This document shows, piece after piece, positions 41,466 through 54,397 of a DNA stretch of 64,000 nucleotides (its first letter is position 1; every line of letters begins with the position of its first letter). The position numbers were made by a program, and so were the translations under genes. The notes under the pieces are model-generated. The model had not been told where the DNA came from. It saw only the letters and a program-made list of their open reading frames with translations, and ran no database searches. The DNA is from Heloderma charlesbogerti (taxonomy: Eukaryota; Chordata; Lepidosauria; Squamata; Helodermatidae), in the NCBI GenBank assembly GCA_026122225.1, contig JANEZZ010002682.1, positions 992,001 to 1,056,000 of the forward strand. Direction: 5' to 3'.

Positions 41466-43499
41466 CGGACAGGAGTTTGGGAGATGCTTTGGGAGATGGC
41501 CCAGCAGTGGAATGTGGCAGGGCAAACTTGGGCTTCCAATGCATCATTTTCTGATGGCCTTGAGAATTTCAGTTTGGCTATGAACACTGAGGTGGGTGGG
41601 TTCTAGATCTCACGGTTATGGAGCAAGATCTGCTCTAAAGATTCAGATACAGAAGAAACAGAAGGGATGGGAATTCCAATGATTTTCTTCTTTTCTTTTA
41701 TGCAGGTCATTATGAAGCTTGCTCCTTTAGAGAAGCTTGTATTGTTTACTGGTCAGTTTCACATTTTTCAAGAGCCACCCTGAGCCTTGGAAGAGGACCC
41801 TTAAGATGCCTTTTAAAGAAATAAAGCAGAGCCGGGCCCTCTCCTCTGTCAGTGGGCCCTGGTGCCTTACCTGGCTGAGCAGCACTAGGGGGCTGGATCT
41901 AGCCAGCCTTTTAATTTCCCACACAGCACCAGGGTAATGCCAAGTCGGGCCCATTGTGGAAAATTGAAAAGGCGGCTTGATCCAGCCCCCTCGAACTGCT
42001 CAGAGTACTAGGGCAGGGGAAAGGTAAGGCCAGGGCAATGGGCAGACCTGAGCTACAGCTGGCCTTTATACTTTCAGGAAATGGGGGGCAGCCATTGCTC
42101 GTTATCCCAGAATGCTGGGTGTTATCGCATACCTGCAGCACCTCCCCATGGCTCCTTCAGTTTTCAATCACTATTTTATCAGCATTTTGGAACATGGTAC
42201 TGCAGATGTCACGGCCACAAGATCGAGCCTGATTTCTGAACTTTTCACTTTCTTCCCCCATCCCCTGCCTCTTATATCACCTAGCCTGATGGAGAGTTCT
42301 GGAAGACTCAAAAGCTTGCACAATCACCTGTAGCATTTTGGTTGGTGCTAATAAAGATATTGCCCAACTGTGGATTTTAGATTTTCCCCTCCCCTGAATG
42401 TTTATTCATGGATTTTGTTTTAATGGCAGCTAGCCTTGTTTATAAATTTCACCAATTTGGTGGTTTAAGTTCCAGACTCTAAGCACTCACCCAGTCACTG
42501 TGACCGAACAGATTTAGTTGACTGCCTTCCTAGAAAGTATCCAGAATTAAGCTCATGGCCCTTACAATCAGAATAGGTTCCTCAAAAGCTTTCTAGTGAC
42601 TCATGGCTGCATTGTGAACTCTGTACAGCTTACAAATGATCCAGTGAGAATCACTTTGCCAAAAACGGGACAGTAAAACCCTGTTCTTGGATTGAGAGGT
42701 GGAAGGAGGAGTTTTACGCAAGACTGCATATGAATAAACAACTAGTGGTAGCACTGTTTTCTTCCCACAATAATAAAGGCACATATTAGCTTCTACTCCA
42801 CTGTGATATTACCAGAGCTTCCGCCCACTTCTGCAGCTGTTCTACTTTGTCTCCTTATTCCATTATATGCTGCTGTCATAAAGAGTACCATTTTCTTTCC
42901 TTTTTTAAGAACCACAAAGCACACATCACCCTCCTTGAACACTGATTAAACAAAGGCATAGACAAGAAACATCTGTCAATCTCATTTTCATTTCCCAAGG
43001 CATCAAGGTATTCCCAACTTCGGGAAAGCCCGGCACAGCTCCTTAAGCCTGAACCCTGGTTAAGATGGCAAACATACAAAGAAATTGTGCTTACAATGGC
43101 CCCATTCAGACATTCACCCATAACCACAGATGAGCGGCCTGGCTGCGCGTTCCTCCTCCGCCCGTCCCATTCCCTCCTCCTCTTGCAGCTGGCTTTGGAG
43201 ATCCTGGCTTGCACTGAGCCAGAGTTCTCTGTTACATCCAAACTAAGAGACTCTGGCTTAACGTGTTTTAACAACCCAGGATAACACACATACGCACACG
43301 CGCACACGCAGTGGCCGAAAAGGGGTAGCGACTGGGGTGGGGAGGGGGTCGGGACAGGCAGACAAGACAGGTTCTGCCATGTGGGACCCTGCTTTTCCCC
43401 TTTTTTAAAAAAACAAAACTTCACAGTGCTATAGTGCTATTCTGTCATAGTGAAAGACTGAGAAACGATTTCTTAAAAGTCCATTTGCGTAAACAGCTA

Positions 43500-43870
43500 G
43501 GAACAGGATTTTTTTTAAGGCTGGGAACCAGTGACAGAGCCCCCAAAGTGCCGTTTGCTTGAGGTGAGGGAGTAAGAGAGGCTCAAGGTGGCTTGGCTGC
43601 GATCACGGAGCAACTGTGTCCACGACTGGGAAGAGCGGCAGAGGTTCTTGCCATTCTTGCCAAGCAACTCACTCAATGCTTCCCTCAACCAACAATGGAT
43701 TGAGTTTCCCGGGTTCAGACAACGTGCCAACCCATTGTAGTAAAACAACCCCTAGAACAAAGCGTTGATTGGCGCCATGGCTTGTTTCAAAACATTAACC
43801 CACCCCGCAGGAAGTGGTCTGGGTTTGGATGACACACTAACCCATCGTGGGTTGTTCCAGAATCAGAAAC
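43500..43870. repeat. Possible dispersed repeat with AACCCA/TGGGTT symmetry
   Basis: Contains CAACAATGGATTGAG, CAACCCATTGTAGTAAAAC and CTAACCCATCGTGGGTTG. The inverted small motifs suggest a DNA-element derivative; class not determined. Confidence 0.4.
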
Positions 43871-45351
43871 AAGGAAACTGGGCCAGCTTGGACCTGCCAC
43901 CCCAACAGTGCCACCACTCTCACTTTGCATGGAGCACTTAAGCCAAGGCAGAGTCAGTGTGAGAAAATCCTCAAATGGCTCTCCCTGCCTCCCCGACTTT
44001 AAGGGTGCTTCCACCAAGGGCACCCTGTCCCTGGAGCAAACACTGCGAACAGGGAACTCCAAAGATGCCAAGATTCAGTGGGCTGGATCCAGACTTAGTC
44101 ATACTTAGAGCTTCGGCTATTGGGCGGTATAGAACTGAAATAAATAAATACTAAGAGGAGACCTGTTGAAATCAATGGGACTTATGTCTGTTGACTGGTA
44201 CGATGTCCAAGTCCACACAGGCATCTGCAAAGCCAAAAGCAAACAGAAGTTTGAGTTTTCCAGGCCTATTTCAGTAAATCGAGACTGCAGCAAGTCCAGC
44301 CTTTGAGCATTACTGACTTCCTTGCCAAGCAGTGCTGGGGATGGCAAATTCTGCATGCCAGGATGCTTCCAAACTAGGCAGGAAAAGGTTTTGTAACACT
44401 GGTGCTTGTTTCTCTTCATGGCCTTAGGCAGCAGTCATAAGACACTGGTACACACTCAGCCCCAGTGGGAAGAGAGATTTTATCAAGATGATCTTTGAAC
44501 ACCAAAAATAGGATTTTTCTCCTTCCTTCCAAATGCCAACTGACACAGGCTATAGAACTCTCTGCCCTCTCTGTGTCTTCAAGACATCAATTAAAAAAAA
44601 ATATTGTTCAGATGCACTTTTCAGTAGGGTGTTCTCCAAAGTACGTAGATGTATTATTACCGCTGCTGTTTATTTTTTGGTCTTAACTTTTTCTTTTCTT
44701 TTTTTACTGACATGATTTTGTGATGGTTGTTCACCACTTTGAAGGTCTCTCTTTTAGGGATGGAACAGTGGAGATTTCAACATTATGATAAAGATTTATA
44801 TACTGCAAAATGTCAAATCAAGTTAAGTGACAGACCAACTGGGAGCCCCATCTACACCACCTTGAGTTCCATGTTGAAAGAAACATGGAATATAAACCTA
44901 CTGAAACTGAGCTACAAGCAGCTTTCCTGATTGCCTGTGGCAAGTAAAAATTGCCTTCAGATGACCAGGGAGAAGAGCTTCAGGAAATTGGAAAAGCTGG
45001 CTCTTTGCCCCAGCCTTTCAAGCAACTCACATGCCATAAATGACTAAGAACAGGATGTGTGGCTAGGTGGGCTAGTTTGTTTTTTTTAGTGGATTTATTT
45101 TTCAGTTATTTGCAAGACTAAATTTTAAAACATATAAGTGTGCAATGCTATGCACACTGACCTCAGTAGGACTTGCTTCTGAATAGACATGCATAGGATT
45201 GCACTATAAATCTTTTGACAAATTCATTAAAAAAATTAAAACAGCTCCCCTGTTTGGATCTGCATAACGCAACACTGTGTCACCTGGCTCTGGCCCTGTA
45301 AGGACAGAATCAAATTCAGTCCAAGATTATGACAGGTCAGATAATAATTAA

Positions 45352-47688
45352 TCACCAACCCAAGAGGTAGGTAATACAGGACAAAAGCTAATAGAGTTTT
45401 GCCAAGAGAACACGCTGATCATAGCAAACACTCTTTTCCAACAGCACAAGAGACGACTCTACACATGGACATCACCAGATGGTCAATATCGAAATCAGAT
45501 TGATTACGTCCTTTGCAGCCAAAGACGGAGAAGCTGTATACAGTCAGTAAAAACAAGAACTGGAGCTGACGGTGGCTCAGATCATGAGCTTCTTGTTGCA
45601 AAATTTCAGCTTAAATTGAAGAACGTAGGGAAAACCACTAAACCATTCAGGTATGACCTCAATCATATCCCTTATGAATATACAGTGGAGGTGAGGAATA
45701 GATTTAAGGGATTAGACCTGATAGACAGAGTGCCTGAGGAACGATGGACGGAGGTCCGTAACATTGTTCAGGAGGCAGCAACGAAATCCATCCCAAAGAA
45801 AAAGAAATGCAAGAAAGCCAAGTGGCTGTCTGATGAGGCTTTACAAGTAGCTGAGGAAAGAAGGGAAACGAAAAGCAAGGGAGAAAGGGGAAGATATACC
45901 CAACTGAATGCAGAGTTCCAGAGAATAGCAAGGAGAGACAAGAAGGCCTTCTTAAATGAACAATGCAAAGAAATTGAGGAAAACAACAGAATGGGAAAGA
46001 CCAGAGATCTCTTCAAGAAAATTGGAGATCTCAAGGGAACATTTTGTGCAAAGACAGGCATGATAAAGGACAAAGAAGGCAGGGACCTACCAGAAGCAGA
46101 TGAGATTAAGAAGAGGTGGCAAGAATACACAGAAGAACTATACAGGAAAGATCTTAATGTCCCTGATAGCCATGACAGTGCGGTCACTGAACTTGAGCCG
46201 GACATCCTAGAGAGTGAAGTCAAGTGGGCCTTAGGAAGCATTAGTAACAACAAAGCTAGCGGAGATGACAGTATTCCAGCTGAGCTATTTAAAATCCTAA
46301 AAGATGATGCTATTAAAGTGCTGCATTCAATATGCCAACAAATTTGGAACACTGAACAATGGCCGCAAGACTAGAAAAGGTCAGTTTACATTCCAATTCC
46401 AAAGAAGGGCAATGCCAAAGAGTGTTCAAACTACCGCACAATTGCGCTCATTTCTCATGCCAGCAAGGTGATGCTCAAAATCCTACAAGCTAGGCTTCAG
46501 CAGTATGCGAACTGAGAACTACCGGAAGTACAAGCTGGGTTTCGAAGAGGCAGAGGAACTAGAGATCAAATCAACAACATTCACTGGATCATGGAGAAAG
46601 CAAGAGAATTCCAGAAAAACATCTATTTCTGCTTCATTGACTACGTTGATTGTGTGGATCACAACAAACTGTGGCAAATTCTTAAAGTGATGGGAGTACC
46701 AGACCACCTTACCTGTCTCCTGAGAAACCTGTACGAGGGTCAAGAAGCAACAGTAAGAACCGGACATGGAACAACCGAGTGGTTCAAAATTGGGAAAGGA
46801 GTACGACAAGGCTGCATATTGTCACCCTGCTTATTTAACTTATATGCAGAGTACATCATGAGAAACGCCAGCTTGGATGAATCACAGCTCGGAATTAAGA
46901 TTGCTGGGAGAATTATCAACAACCTCAGATACGCAGACGATACCACCCTAATGGCAGAAAGCGAAGAGGATCTCAAGAGCCTCTTGTTGAGGGTGAAAGC
47001 GGAGAGTGCAAAAGCTGGTTTGAAACTCAACATTAAAAAAACGAAGATCATGGCATCTGGCCCCATCACTTCCTGGCATATAGAAGGGGAAGAAATGGAA
47101 GCAGTGACAGATTTTACTTTCTTGGGCTCCAAGATCACCGCAGACGGTGACTGTAGCCATGAAATTAAAAGACGCTTGCTCCTTGGGAGGAAAGCTATGG
47201 CAAACCTAGACAGCATAGTAAGAAGCAGAGACATCACCTTGCTGACAAAGGTCCGTCTAATCAAAGCTATGGTTTTCCCAGTAGTAATGTATGGCTGTGA
47301 GAGCTGGACTATAAGGAAGGCTGAGCGTCGAAGAATTGATGCTTTCGAACTGTGGTGCTGGAGAAGACTCTTACGTGTCCCCTGGACTACAAGGAGGTCA
47401 AAACAGTCCATCCTAAAGGAAATCAACCCTGAGTGCTTATTGGAAGCACAGATACTGAAGCTGAAGCTCAAATATTTTGGCCACCTAATGCGAAGAGAAA
47501 ACTCTCTGGAAAAGACCTTGATACTGGGAAAGACTGAAGACAAAAGCAGAAGGGGACGGCAGAGGATGAGATGGCTAGACAGCATCACCGATGCAATGAA
47601 TATGAACTTGAGCATACTCCGGGAGAGAGCGCAGGACAGGAGGGCTTGGCATGCTATGGTCCATGGGGTCATGAAGAGTCAGACATGA
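45352..47688 (+). pseudogene. Bov-B ORF2 fragment: endonuclease C-terminus and reverse transcriptase
   Basis: A single reading frame of about 779 codons interrupted by two stops, TAG at 46,372 and TGA at 46,513. Landmarks: endonuclease end GSDHELLVAKF (45,574); EVKWALGSISNNKASGDDSI; QAGFRRGRGTRDQI; GVRQGCILSPCLFNLYAEYI; catalytic NLRYADDTTLMAES at 46,921; FLGSKITADGDCSHEIKRRL; C-terminal YFGHLMRRENSLEKT and GRQRMRWLD. The stops are single-base differences from expected Trp and Arg codons (G-to-A, and C-to-T in a CpG). No frameshift is seen. Confidence 0.92.
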
Positions 47689-47707
47689 CTGAACGACTGA
47701 ACGACAA
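45352..47707 (+). mobile_element. Bov-B LINE (RTE clade), 5'-truncated
   Basis: Starts inside the endonuclease domain and runs to the typical 3' end with repeated ACTGAACG units (GACTGAACGACTGAACGAC). Bov-B is a horizontally transferred RTE LINE abundant in squamates and ruminants. It is plus-oriented, antisense to MLXIP intron 1. It is the strongest single clue to a squamate host. Confidence 0.95.
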
Positions 47708-48354
47708 CCTAAGGTGACTTTTTTAAAAAGCTGCTAAATCCCAACAGGTCATGCTGCCTCCTCTTTAATCCTATATTTCTCAAGTACAGTGACAATTTTT
47801 TAAAAGCCTTTCCTAACTTTTATTTACAAATCGACAAGGAAGACAAGAGACACCAGAAAGACATGCTAGGAAAAAGGTATTACATGTGAGAAGGGAAGTA
47901 AAATTTAGTTCATGGCAAGTACTGGAAGCAGGAAACCATCCAAAAGCATATTTGAGCCAATCTGTTTGACACAAGAAAAACAGAAAAACAATCAGTGCTT
48001 TCTACTGGACAAACTTCAAGCAATAAAAGAACATGGATGACGTTTGAGCTACAGAGAATGCTTCATCTGTGTGTCTTGAAAAACATACATTGTTAATGTG
48101 TTGCACATGCTGCTTCATGGGTCACAACCTTTCTGGTTTCAGCCACTGTGTATCTGATCACTGAACTCCTTTGTCTCTGAATGCAAATATGCTCTGAATA
48201 CGTGTGCATGTAGGAGAATTTCATTTTCCATTCCATCTGAAGCGGCTTGACACAGACCAGAAGACAAAGCAGAGATCATCATAGTGAAAAGTGATTTTAA
48301 GAAATACAATTTTGGATAGACTGAAGAAAAGAGAAGCGGAGTATTTTTGCCTAT

Positions 48355-48475
48355 ACCAGGGGTGGTCAGATGTTTTGGACTACAACTCCCATAAGCCCCA
48401 GCCAGCATGTCCAATGGTCAGAGATTATGGGGGTTGTACTCCAAAACATCTGGATAGCACCAGGTTGCCTACTAT
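48355..48475. mobile_element. Fold-back element
   Basis: CAGGGGTGGTCAGATG, TTTGGACTACAACTCCCATA and the complementary arm GGTTGTACTCCAAAACATCT. Confidence 0.8.
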
Positions 48476-48589
48476 GTCCCAGGCCTATATGCTGAATCAA
48501 AAGGCCAAGCTCTACAGGTGAAGGCAGAGGTAGGACAGACTGCAAAAAGTTCAGGCAGCAGTGGGGAACATTTGGAATGCCCCCTTTTT

Positions 48590-49125
48590 AGGGTTGGCGG
48601 AGAATTTGTCCCCGAAACTTCGGGGGGCCGAGTGCCAACGTGTTCGGCCCCCTGAACAAGTTTCAAGGAGAAATCCTCCAAACCCCCCCCGCCCCCCGCA
48701 CCCCCCCCCCGGGACGGGACTTACCTTCACTGAATGTCCCTCCCGGTGGCTGGTCCGGCCGGCGGTTCGGCGGGTGTTCGAGCGAGGCGGGAGCGGCAGC
48801 CGGTCTTTCGACCGGCTGCCGCCACCATTGCAATCAAAGAAAAAAAAACAACAACGCCCCCTGATAGGCTACGTGACGATTCACGTAGCCTATCACGGCT
48901 AGATTTGCAAAGTCAGCCGTGATAGGCTACGTCAATCGTCACGTAGCCTATCACGGGTGACTTAAAAAAAAAAAAAAAGTGTGTACGGATAATGGCAGCC
49001 CCCATAGGGAGCCGCCATTCCCGTTCCTTATTTGGTCGCTGTAGTCTACATAAAGACTTACATAGACTACGGCGAAAATAAGGGCAACGCTATTTGCGTT
49101 GCCCTTATTTTCGCCGTAGTCTACG
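48590..49125. repeat. Nested-palindrome element, copy A
   Basis: GC-rich left part (48,600-48,830) with small hairpins such as CCCCGAAACTTCGGGG, then serial hairpins of GATAGGCTACGTGA with complements (48,860-48,955), an A-run, a CCGCCATTCCCGTTCCTTAT arm, and a perfect 26-bp-arm hairpin at 49,065-49,121. The left 300 bp align with copy B; the right arm differs. ACTTACC at 48,719 is a reverse-strand consensus splice donor. No protein code. Confidence 0.85.
49065..49121. repeat. Perfect hairpin, 26-bp arms, 5-base loop
   Basis: Left arm 49,065-49,090 (starting GACTACGGCGAAAATAAGG), loop TATTT, right arm 49,096-49,121 its exact complement. Exact pairing implies recent origin or gene-conversion-like upkeep. 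The arm sequence GGCGAAAATAAGGGCAAC is a variant of the GCGACTAAATAAGGAAC arm in copy B. Confidence 0.9.
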
Positions 49126-50267
49126 TAAACATTTTGGACTTTCCAAAAACGTCGCTGAAAGCACATCAACACTTCCATGCCTCACTTTCAACACACACTT
49201 GCTCACCCCAAAGCATGGTGCACTGCATCCCTCTTTTGTTACACATCTGAAAAGCACTGGATAGTTCATTAGAATTTGTCAGTATAACTGAATAAACTGA
49301 AGCCAGTTTACACAACTTCTCCCACACACCCAGGACAAAAAGGTGCTTTTGGCTTCTACCCACTGTTTCTGCCTGGGAGTGTTTTTATTTTAAAAATTTC
49401 ATCTAATCTCTCTTTTCAAAGGAACTGGACGTGTGAATTCAGCTCTCTCCAAGCCAAAACTAACAATATTTCTTCAAACAAAGGTTCATTCAGCGCATCA
49501 GATAAGAATGCCCATGTATTGTGCTCCACAGCAAAAAGGCAGACATGTAGGACAAAAACATTCCTGTATTGAGCCAATAAGAATTATTTCCCTCCTGTCT
49601 GTGAGGCTTCAATGAAGTCCACACTGTCCCACTGACTTGCATTCACTTTCCAGAATAGCTAGAAAGCAAATCCTCAACCCCAGCTGAAAGCTTCAGGCAC
49701 AGCCTATATTTCTCAGCCTCAGGGCCCAGATCAGGAGTTGATAGGAGAGGACACACTTTACCCAGGCCTGGAGGTCTGCAGAGACCCAGCAAATCCATTA
49801 CCATAAGGAAGAAATTTAGAATACATTAAGGATATTTTTGCAAACATGTTTCCCTCCATCGATATGGGTATTGAGACCTTGTGAGATTTGCTAGAGACAA
49901 CCAGAAACTGTATTAGAATACTGAAGGGACAGTTGCATAGCCTGGAAGTGCCCTTCGATCCATCTTTGTCACTGGAGACATGCTTTCATGGCACAGAGTG
50001 CCTTTTAGCAGCCGACTGCAACCCTACCTGGGCACAGATAGTGTCAAGTGATCCAATGGTAACCTCCAGGTGAGGCGACTATAAGATGCTCTGCGCAAAT
50101 TTGTCTTTAGAGACAGTTCAGAACCTGCAGGATGCCGCTCTCTCAAGAGCTACAAGGCCCCAAGGGACTGTGAAGAGGCAGGAAAAGTCAACAGGGTAGC
50201 AGCTGACTGACAGAAGGTGGACGGAGCAATAAGGATCAGGGACACATTAGTCCCCAGGACAGTGGAT

Positions 50268-50285
50268 GCTGCTGCTGCTGCTGCT
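50268..50285. repeat. (GCT)6 trinucleotide repeat
   Basis: Six uninterrupted GCT units, noncoding. Confidence 0.95.
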
Positions 50286-50696
50286 GATAGGATTCACAGG
50301 CCCCAGAACACATAGGAGCAAATGAATTTGACCTCTGGCCTCCAGAACGCACTGAACAACTGCCATAAGATCCCAGAGGCAGGAACAGTTTCTCTTGCAT
50401 CACCGTATCTGCTGGCTCTCTTTCCGTGTGAAACCGACAGCGCTCACAGTTGAAAGAGCACCATAATGTTTTTTTGCTGTTCTTTCCATGCCAGAAAGAA
50501 CACCATGGAGCTATTGCAGCTCCCTCTTTCTAGCACTTGGAGGCTGTGTGAGGCAGCCCCCTAAGATCATGGTGCCCCTCCCTATGTGTGGGAAAGAGTG
50601 CTGCGGAAAAAGCAAGACGTTGGGGAGGGGATGTGCAAAAAGGGAAGACAATGGGGTTATTTATCTCCAACATGAATAGTAATATGTTCTTCTAAA

Positions 50697-50842
50697 TCAG
50701 AGGTGGGGAATGTGTGGCCCTCAAAATGTTTTGGCGGACTTCATCTCTGATCAGCCCTAGCCAGCATGGCCAATGGTGAGAGATCATGGGAACTGCAGTC
50801 CAACAACTTCTGGAAAGCCACACATTTGACACCTCTGTCCTA
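50697..50842. mobile_element. Fold-back element, diverged subtype
   Basis: CAGAGGTGGGGAATGTGTGG and CACACATTTGACACCTCTG ends; centre CTAGCCAGCATGGCCAATGG. Confidence 0.75.
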
Positions 50843-51194
50843 GATGTATCCAGAACTGTAATATGTAGAAGACTAAAACATTTCTGTCATTCCCAGCATT
50901 CTCTCAACTGTTAGATCTTTGACTCGGTTACCACTAGACAAGTCATTTGGAAAACTGATTTAATTTGGCCTCAGACTTTTATCCCCCTCCCAAAACATCA
51001 GTGTTGTTTTGGCAGCCAGAGTGCCTGTCTTCTTCATATAAAGTGCCACGCCTAGGTTTAACAGAAAGTTGCCAAGAACAAGGGGAGTGTATCTATCAAC
51101 TGAAAACATAGCAATGGAGAAATCTGTAGGAGAGGCAGGTGGAAAGAACGAAGTTTTCCAGTGGACATGTCAATGTAAATCTCATGCCCTGCTT

Positions 51195-51295
51195 GTGGGT
51201 ACCTGGTCAACAGCTGGTTGGCCACTGTGTGAACAGAATGCTGGACTAGATGGACCCTGGGTCTGATCCAGCAGGGCTCTTCTGATGTTCTTAGT
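51195..51295 (+). repeat. GGATCCAGCAGGGC-family repeat
   Basis: TTGGCCACTGTGTGAACAGA, ATGCTGGACTAGATGGACC, CTGATCCAGCAGGGCTCTTC. Same family as 11,580-11,800. Confidence 0.7.
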
Positions 51296-52299
51296 GGTAA
51301 AAAACAAGCATCAAATACTCTATTATTAAAACAGAATGCCAAGTATTCTTGTGCCATCTCCGCAGCTCAAGCTGCAGCTTTTTGACTAAACTGGTGCTCT
51401 AAAATGAAATGAACCAGAACACGATTTGGCCACAGATGAAATTGACCAGTTGAGGCTCCCTGCTGGGCAAGAGCTGTTGGCAAGACCAAGCCAAAGAGGA
51501 CCCCCAACTCCAGCCACACCACCAGGAACAATTACGAACAGAGAACAGTCACGACACCAGTACAGAACTCACAAAAGAACATTCTCAGACAAGTATTGTC
51601 TTTCTTGCCAGTGAAAAATTCTAATTCCTCCCAGTCACACAGCTTTTACCCACAGATCGATGGTTATCAAGAGGAAGAGACGGGCCTCGGGGGGGGGGGG
51701 GCTGTGTGATGGATACTTCGTTTGGCACCGTAGTGATTTCCTCTCCTTCTCCCACAGTATGGTGCCGTGAGAGGAGGGGAACAGAGGGGTTGCCCAGGAG
51801 AACCATTCTTTTTCCTGTAGCATAATCAGCACAAACTGTTATTTTTATCTCCCTTCCTGCCTGCTGCCTCTAAAAATAGCTGCTGTAATCCCAGCACCCT
51901 TTCCTTCCTCTCTCCACCCTTTTCCATTCTCCTAGTCTTGCCAGAGCTTCAGAATGAATAAGAGAAGGCTTTAAGGGATGTGAACACATAAGTCTGTGTG
52001 TCTGGTTGTGGTTCAATGGAGCTAGCTGAGCAAGAGAACATCACATGGTCTGCAACACTGGGCTGAAAGGGGTGTGACTGGAGATTTGGAATGGATACAA
52101 CTGGGAGCAAAATCCTGACCTCATTAGAGTTATCAGATGTTCTTCGTTTTAATGATTTGGGATAGAGTGAAACAGAAGGAATGACAGAGCAGCTACCATG
52201 TAATCAATGTAACTTGTTACCATTAGATTATTTAGCTGCCCTCGTGCTTGTCCCAAATAAAAGTTTCAGCCAGGACAGGTCAAAACTAGACTGCCACAA

Positions 52300-52412
52300 C
52301 ATTTCATGCATCTGATGAAGTGGACTGTAGTCCACAAAAGCTTACACCTTTAAGGTGCCACAAGACTCTTAGTTGTTTTTGCTGCAACAAACTGACACAG
52401 CTACTCCTCTGG
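52300..52412 (+). repeat. Unclassified amniote repeat, CATCTGATGAAGTGGACT motif
   Basis: CATCTGATGAAGTGGACTGT, CACAAAAGCTTACACCTTTA, TGCCACAAGACTCTTAGTTG and ACTGACACAGCTACTCCTC. Related pieces at 6,770-6,825, 32,205-32,240, 56,640-56,850 and 62,325-62,380. Dispersed in reptiles; I am unsure of the transposon class. Confidence 0.65.
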
Positions 52413-54184
52413 TGTGGAAGGGTAGACAGGGTGCTGGATGCGAGTCAAAATCCCAGTTCAATATGGACTAAATCGGGATAGCCTCATTTCCCCATTTGTA
52501 GAAGTGGGGCTAAAATATGACCTACCTATGTCACAAGGTGGTTACAAGGGAAAGTTGAGTTTTAAAGGATTTGTTTTAAATGTTGAAAAGTGCTTAATAT
52601 ACCATCTTATCCAATCCAGGTTAGCAAGAGCACAGAAATGGGAGGATTTTAGAAAATGCAGCTTTTCTCTTGTCATAATGCTGCAATATGGGGAAGCTTC
52701 ACCTGCCAAAATTCACTCTGCTTTTCAACTCTTGCAAGCACTGAACTGTCCTTCTGGAAATGTATGAACTGTATAATAATGCAATGAGTCACAATTCTAA
52801 AGTCGGAACATTGCTAAGAATATTGCCACGCCAGAAGCATCTCACCATGTTAAAATTGGCCACCTAAACCAAGACTTAGGAAATGGCTACCAGCAAATAA
52901 TCAAGTGCTTTGGGACTCTCAGGGGCTCAAATACTTGTTGGCCTTCAAGGCTAAGATAATGTTTCAATTATCAGCAGGCAATGACCTGCTGATAATCAGG
53001 TTCCTCAAAACAATCTTATTTCAATTGTTTATTAACTTATCTCTCATCCTGATGAAAAGGAGCTCAAGGAAGATTCCCTGACTTCACAGAACAGTGAGCT
53101 ATTTACCACAGGGAACAGGTGGAGAAACCTGAAGCTGGCCCTTCTGTCATTGAGGATAATGTAGCATTCCCCACACAACATGACAAGTCTATAAATACAC
53201 TGAAGACTACAAAGATCTTATTCTAACGCCTCTTCAGTGTTCCAGAAAATAGCACCTCTCCCATGCTGAACCTGTCCAGAACGCAAACTCTTTCAGACAT
53301 GGTAAAACCATGCCAGCATTGGGGTTATAGTTCAAAGCAGTCACATGGGCTCAAATGCCCATCCACAAATCAGCTCTTTAATGACAAACATTAAAAGTAT
53401 TAAACTGAACAGAAGTCAGGCTACAACAACAGAAACAGAAAAGCCCAGAATAATAACAGGAAACTTTATGAAAGCTCGAAGACTCCTTCCATAGGTTAAA
53501 AATGGATTGCAGCAAGTTAAAATGAAATATGTTTTATTAAAAATGAACTTAATTGAAGTGGCCTCTGCATCACAATGGAGAAAAAATGCATGCCCTTGAA
53601 CAGCTTTATCTGAACTTTACAAGATGCTTAGAAAGCAAAAGTAAACCCTTATCTCCTGCTCTAAAGCTCCCATCACTGGCTCCTGAAAAAAAATTACAGC
53701 ACTTGTTACTGAGCAACCCTTTTATTAAACAGAAAGGAGGGGAAGGAATGCCTTTTAAAATGCTTTGCATACTCAGAGCTCCTCATCCCATCTACCACGC
53801 CTGCTGGCCAAGGCCTGAAAAGGACATGGATGATCCTAATTATTTAAGGGCATGTGGTGGGGAGGACAGCTGTCCATCCCTTTGACATTCCATGTCCTTT
53901 AGCTTGAGGATGTATCTATCAATTTAGCCTCAGGCAGGGGGGAATCTGGGGTGTCATTAAGGGCATCAGGGTGGGACACAGACAGATGGGGCCCATGTGG
54001 GATGATGCCCCCTGCCCTGCCCCACAAGTCTTCCCCCTGAAATGGGAGGGAGCTCACATTAGAGAGTGTTTCGCCAAGGCAGAAAGGGTGTGTGCGTGTG
54101 TGTGTGTATAGAGGATACCATTTGGATTTCCCCCCTCAAGCATAAAAAAGTCATATTTAGGCATATTTACCTCCAGAACTGGCC

Positions 54185-54265
54185 CTGGGTGAAAACTAAG
54201 AACATAAGAAGAGCCATGCTGGATCAAAACAAGAGTCCATCTACTCCAGCATTCTGTTCACACTT
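54185..54265 (-). repeat. GGATCCAGCAGGGC-family repeat, reversed
   Basis: GAACATAAGAAGAGCCATGC, TGGATCAAAACAAGAGTCC and CCAGCATTCTGTTCACAC. Confidence 0.7.
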
Positions 54266-54397
54266 GAGGAAAACATTTTCTCCAGAAAGGAAAATCCATC
54301 TTTTTCCCGGAAAGATTGGAGAGAACAGGAAATGGCAGCAAATGGGTTTAAAACTCCTCTCAGCACATGGCATTTTAGACCTACTATAACATTTTCC

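Noticed and set aside
45768..46352. 194-codon minus-strand frame opposite Bov-B
   Set aside because: Antisense shadow of the Bov-B coding frame.
46740..47672. 310-codon minus-strand frame opposite Bov-B
   Set aside because: Antisense shadow of the Bov-B reverse transcriptase.
48561..48902. CpG-rich 48.6-48.85 kb as the MLXIP promoter or first exon
   Set aside because: The sequence is repeated at 54.4 kb as part of the palindrome family, and no MLXIP N-terminal residues are encoded there.
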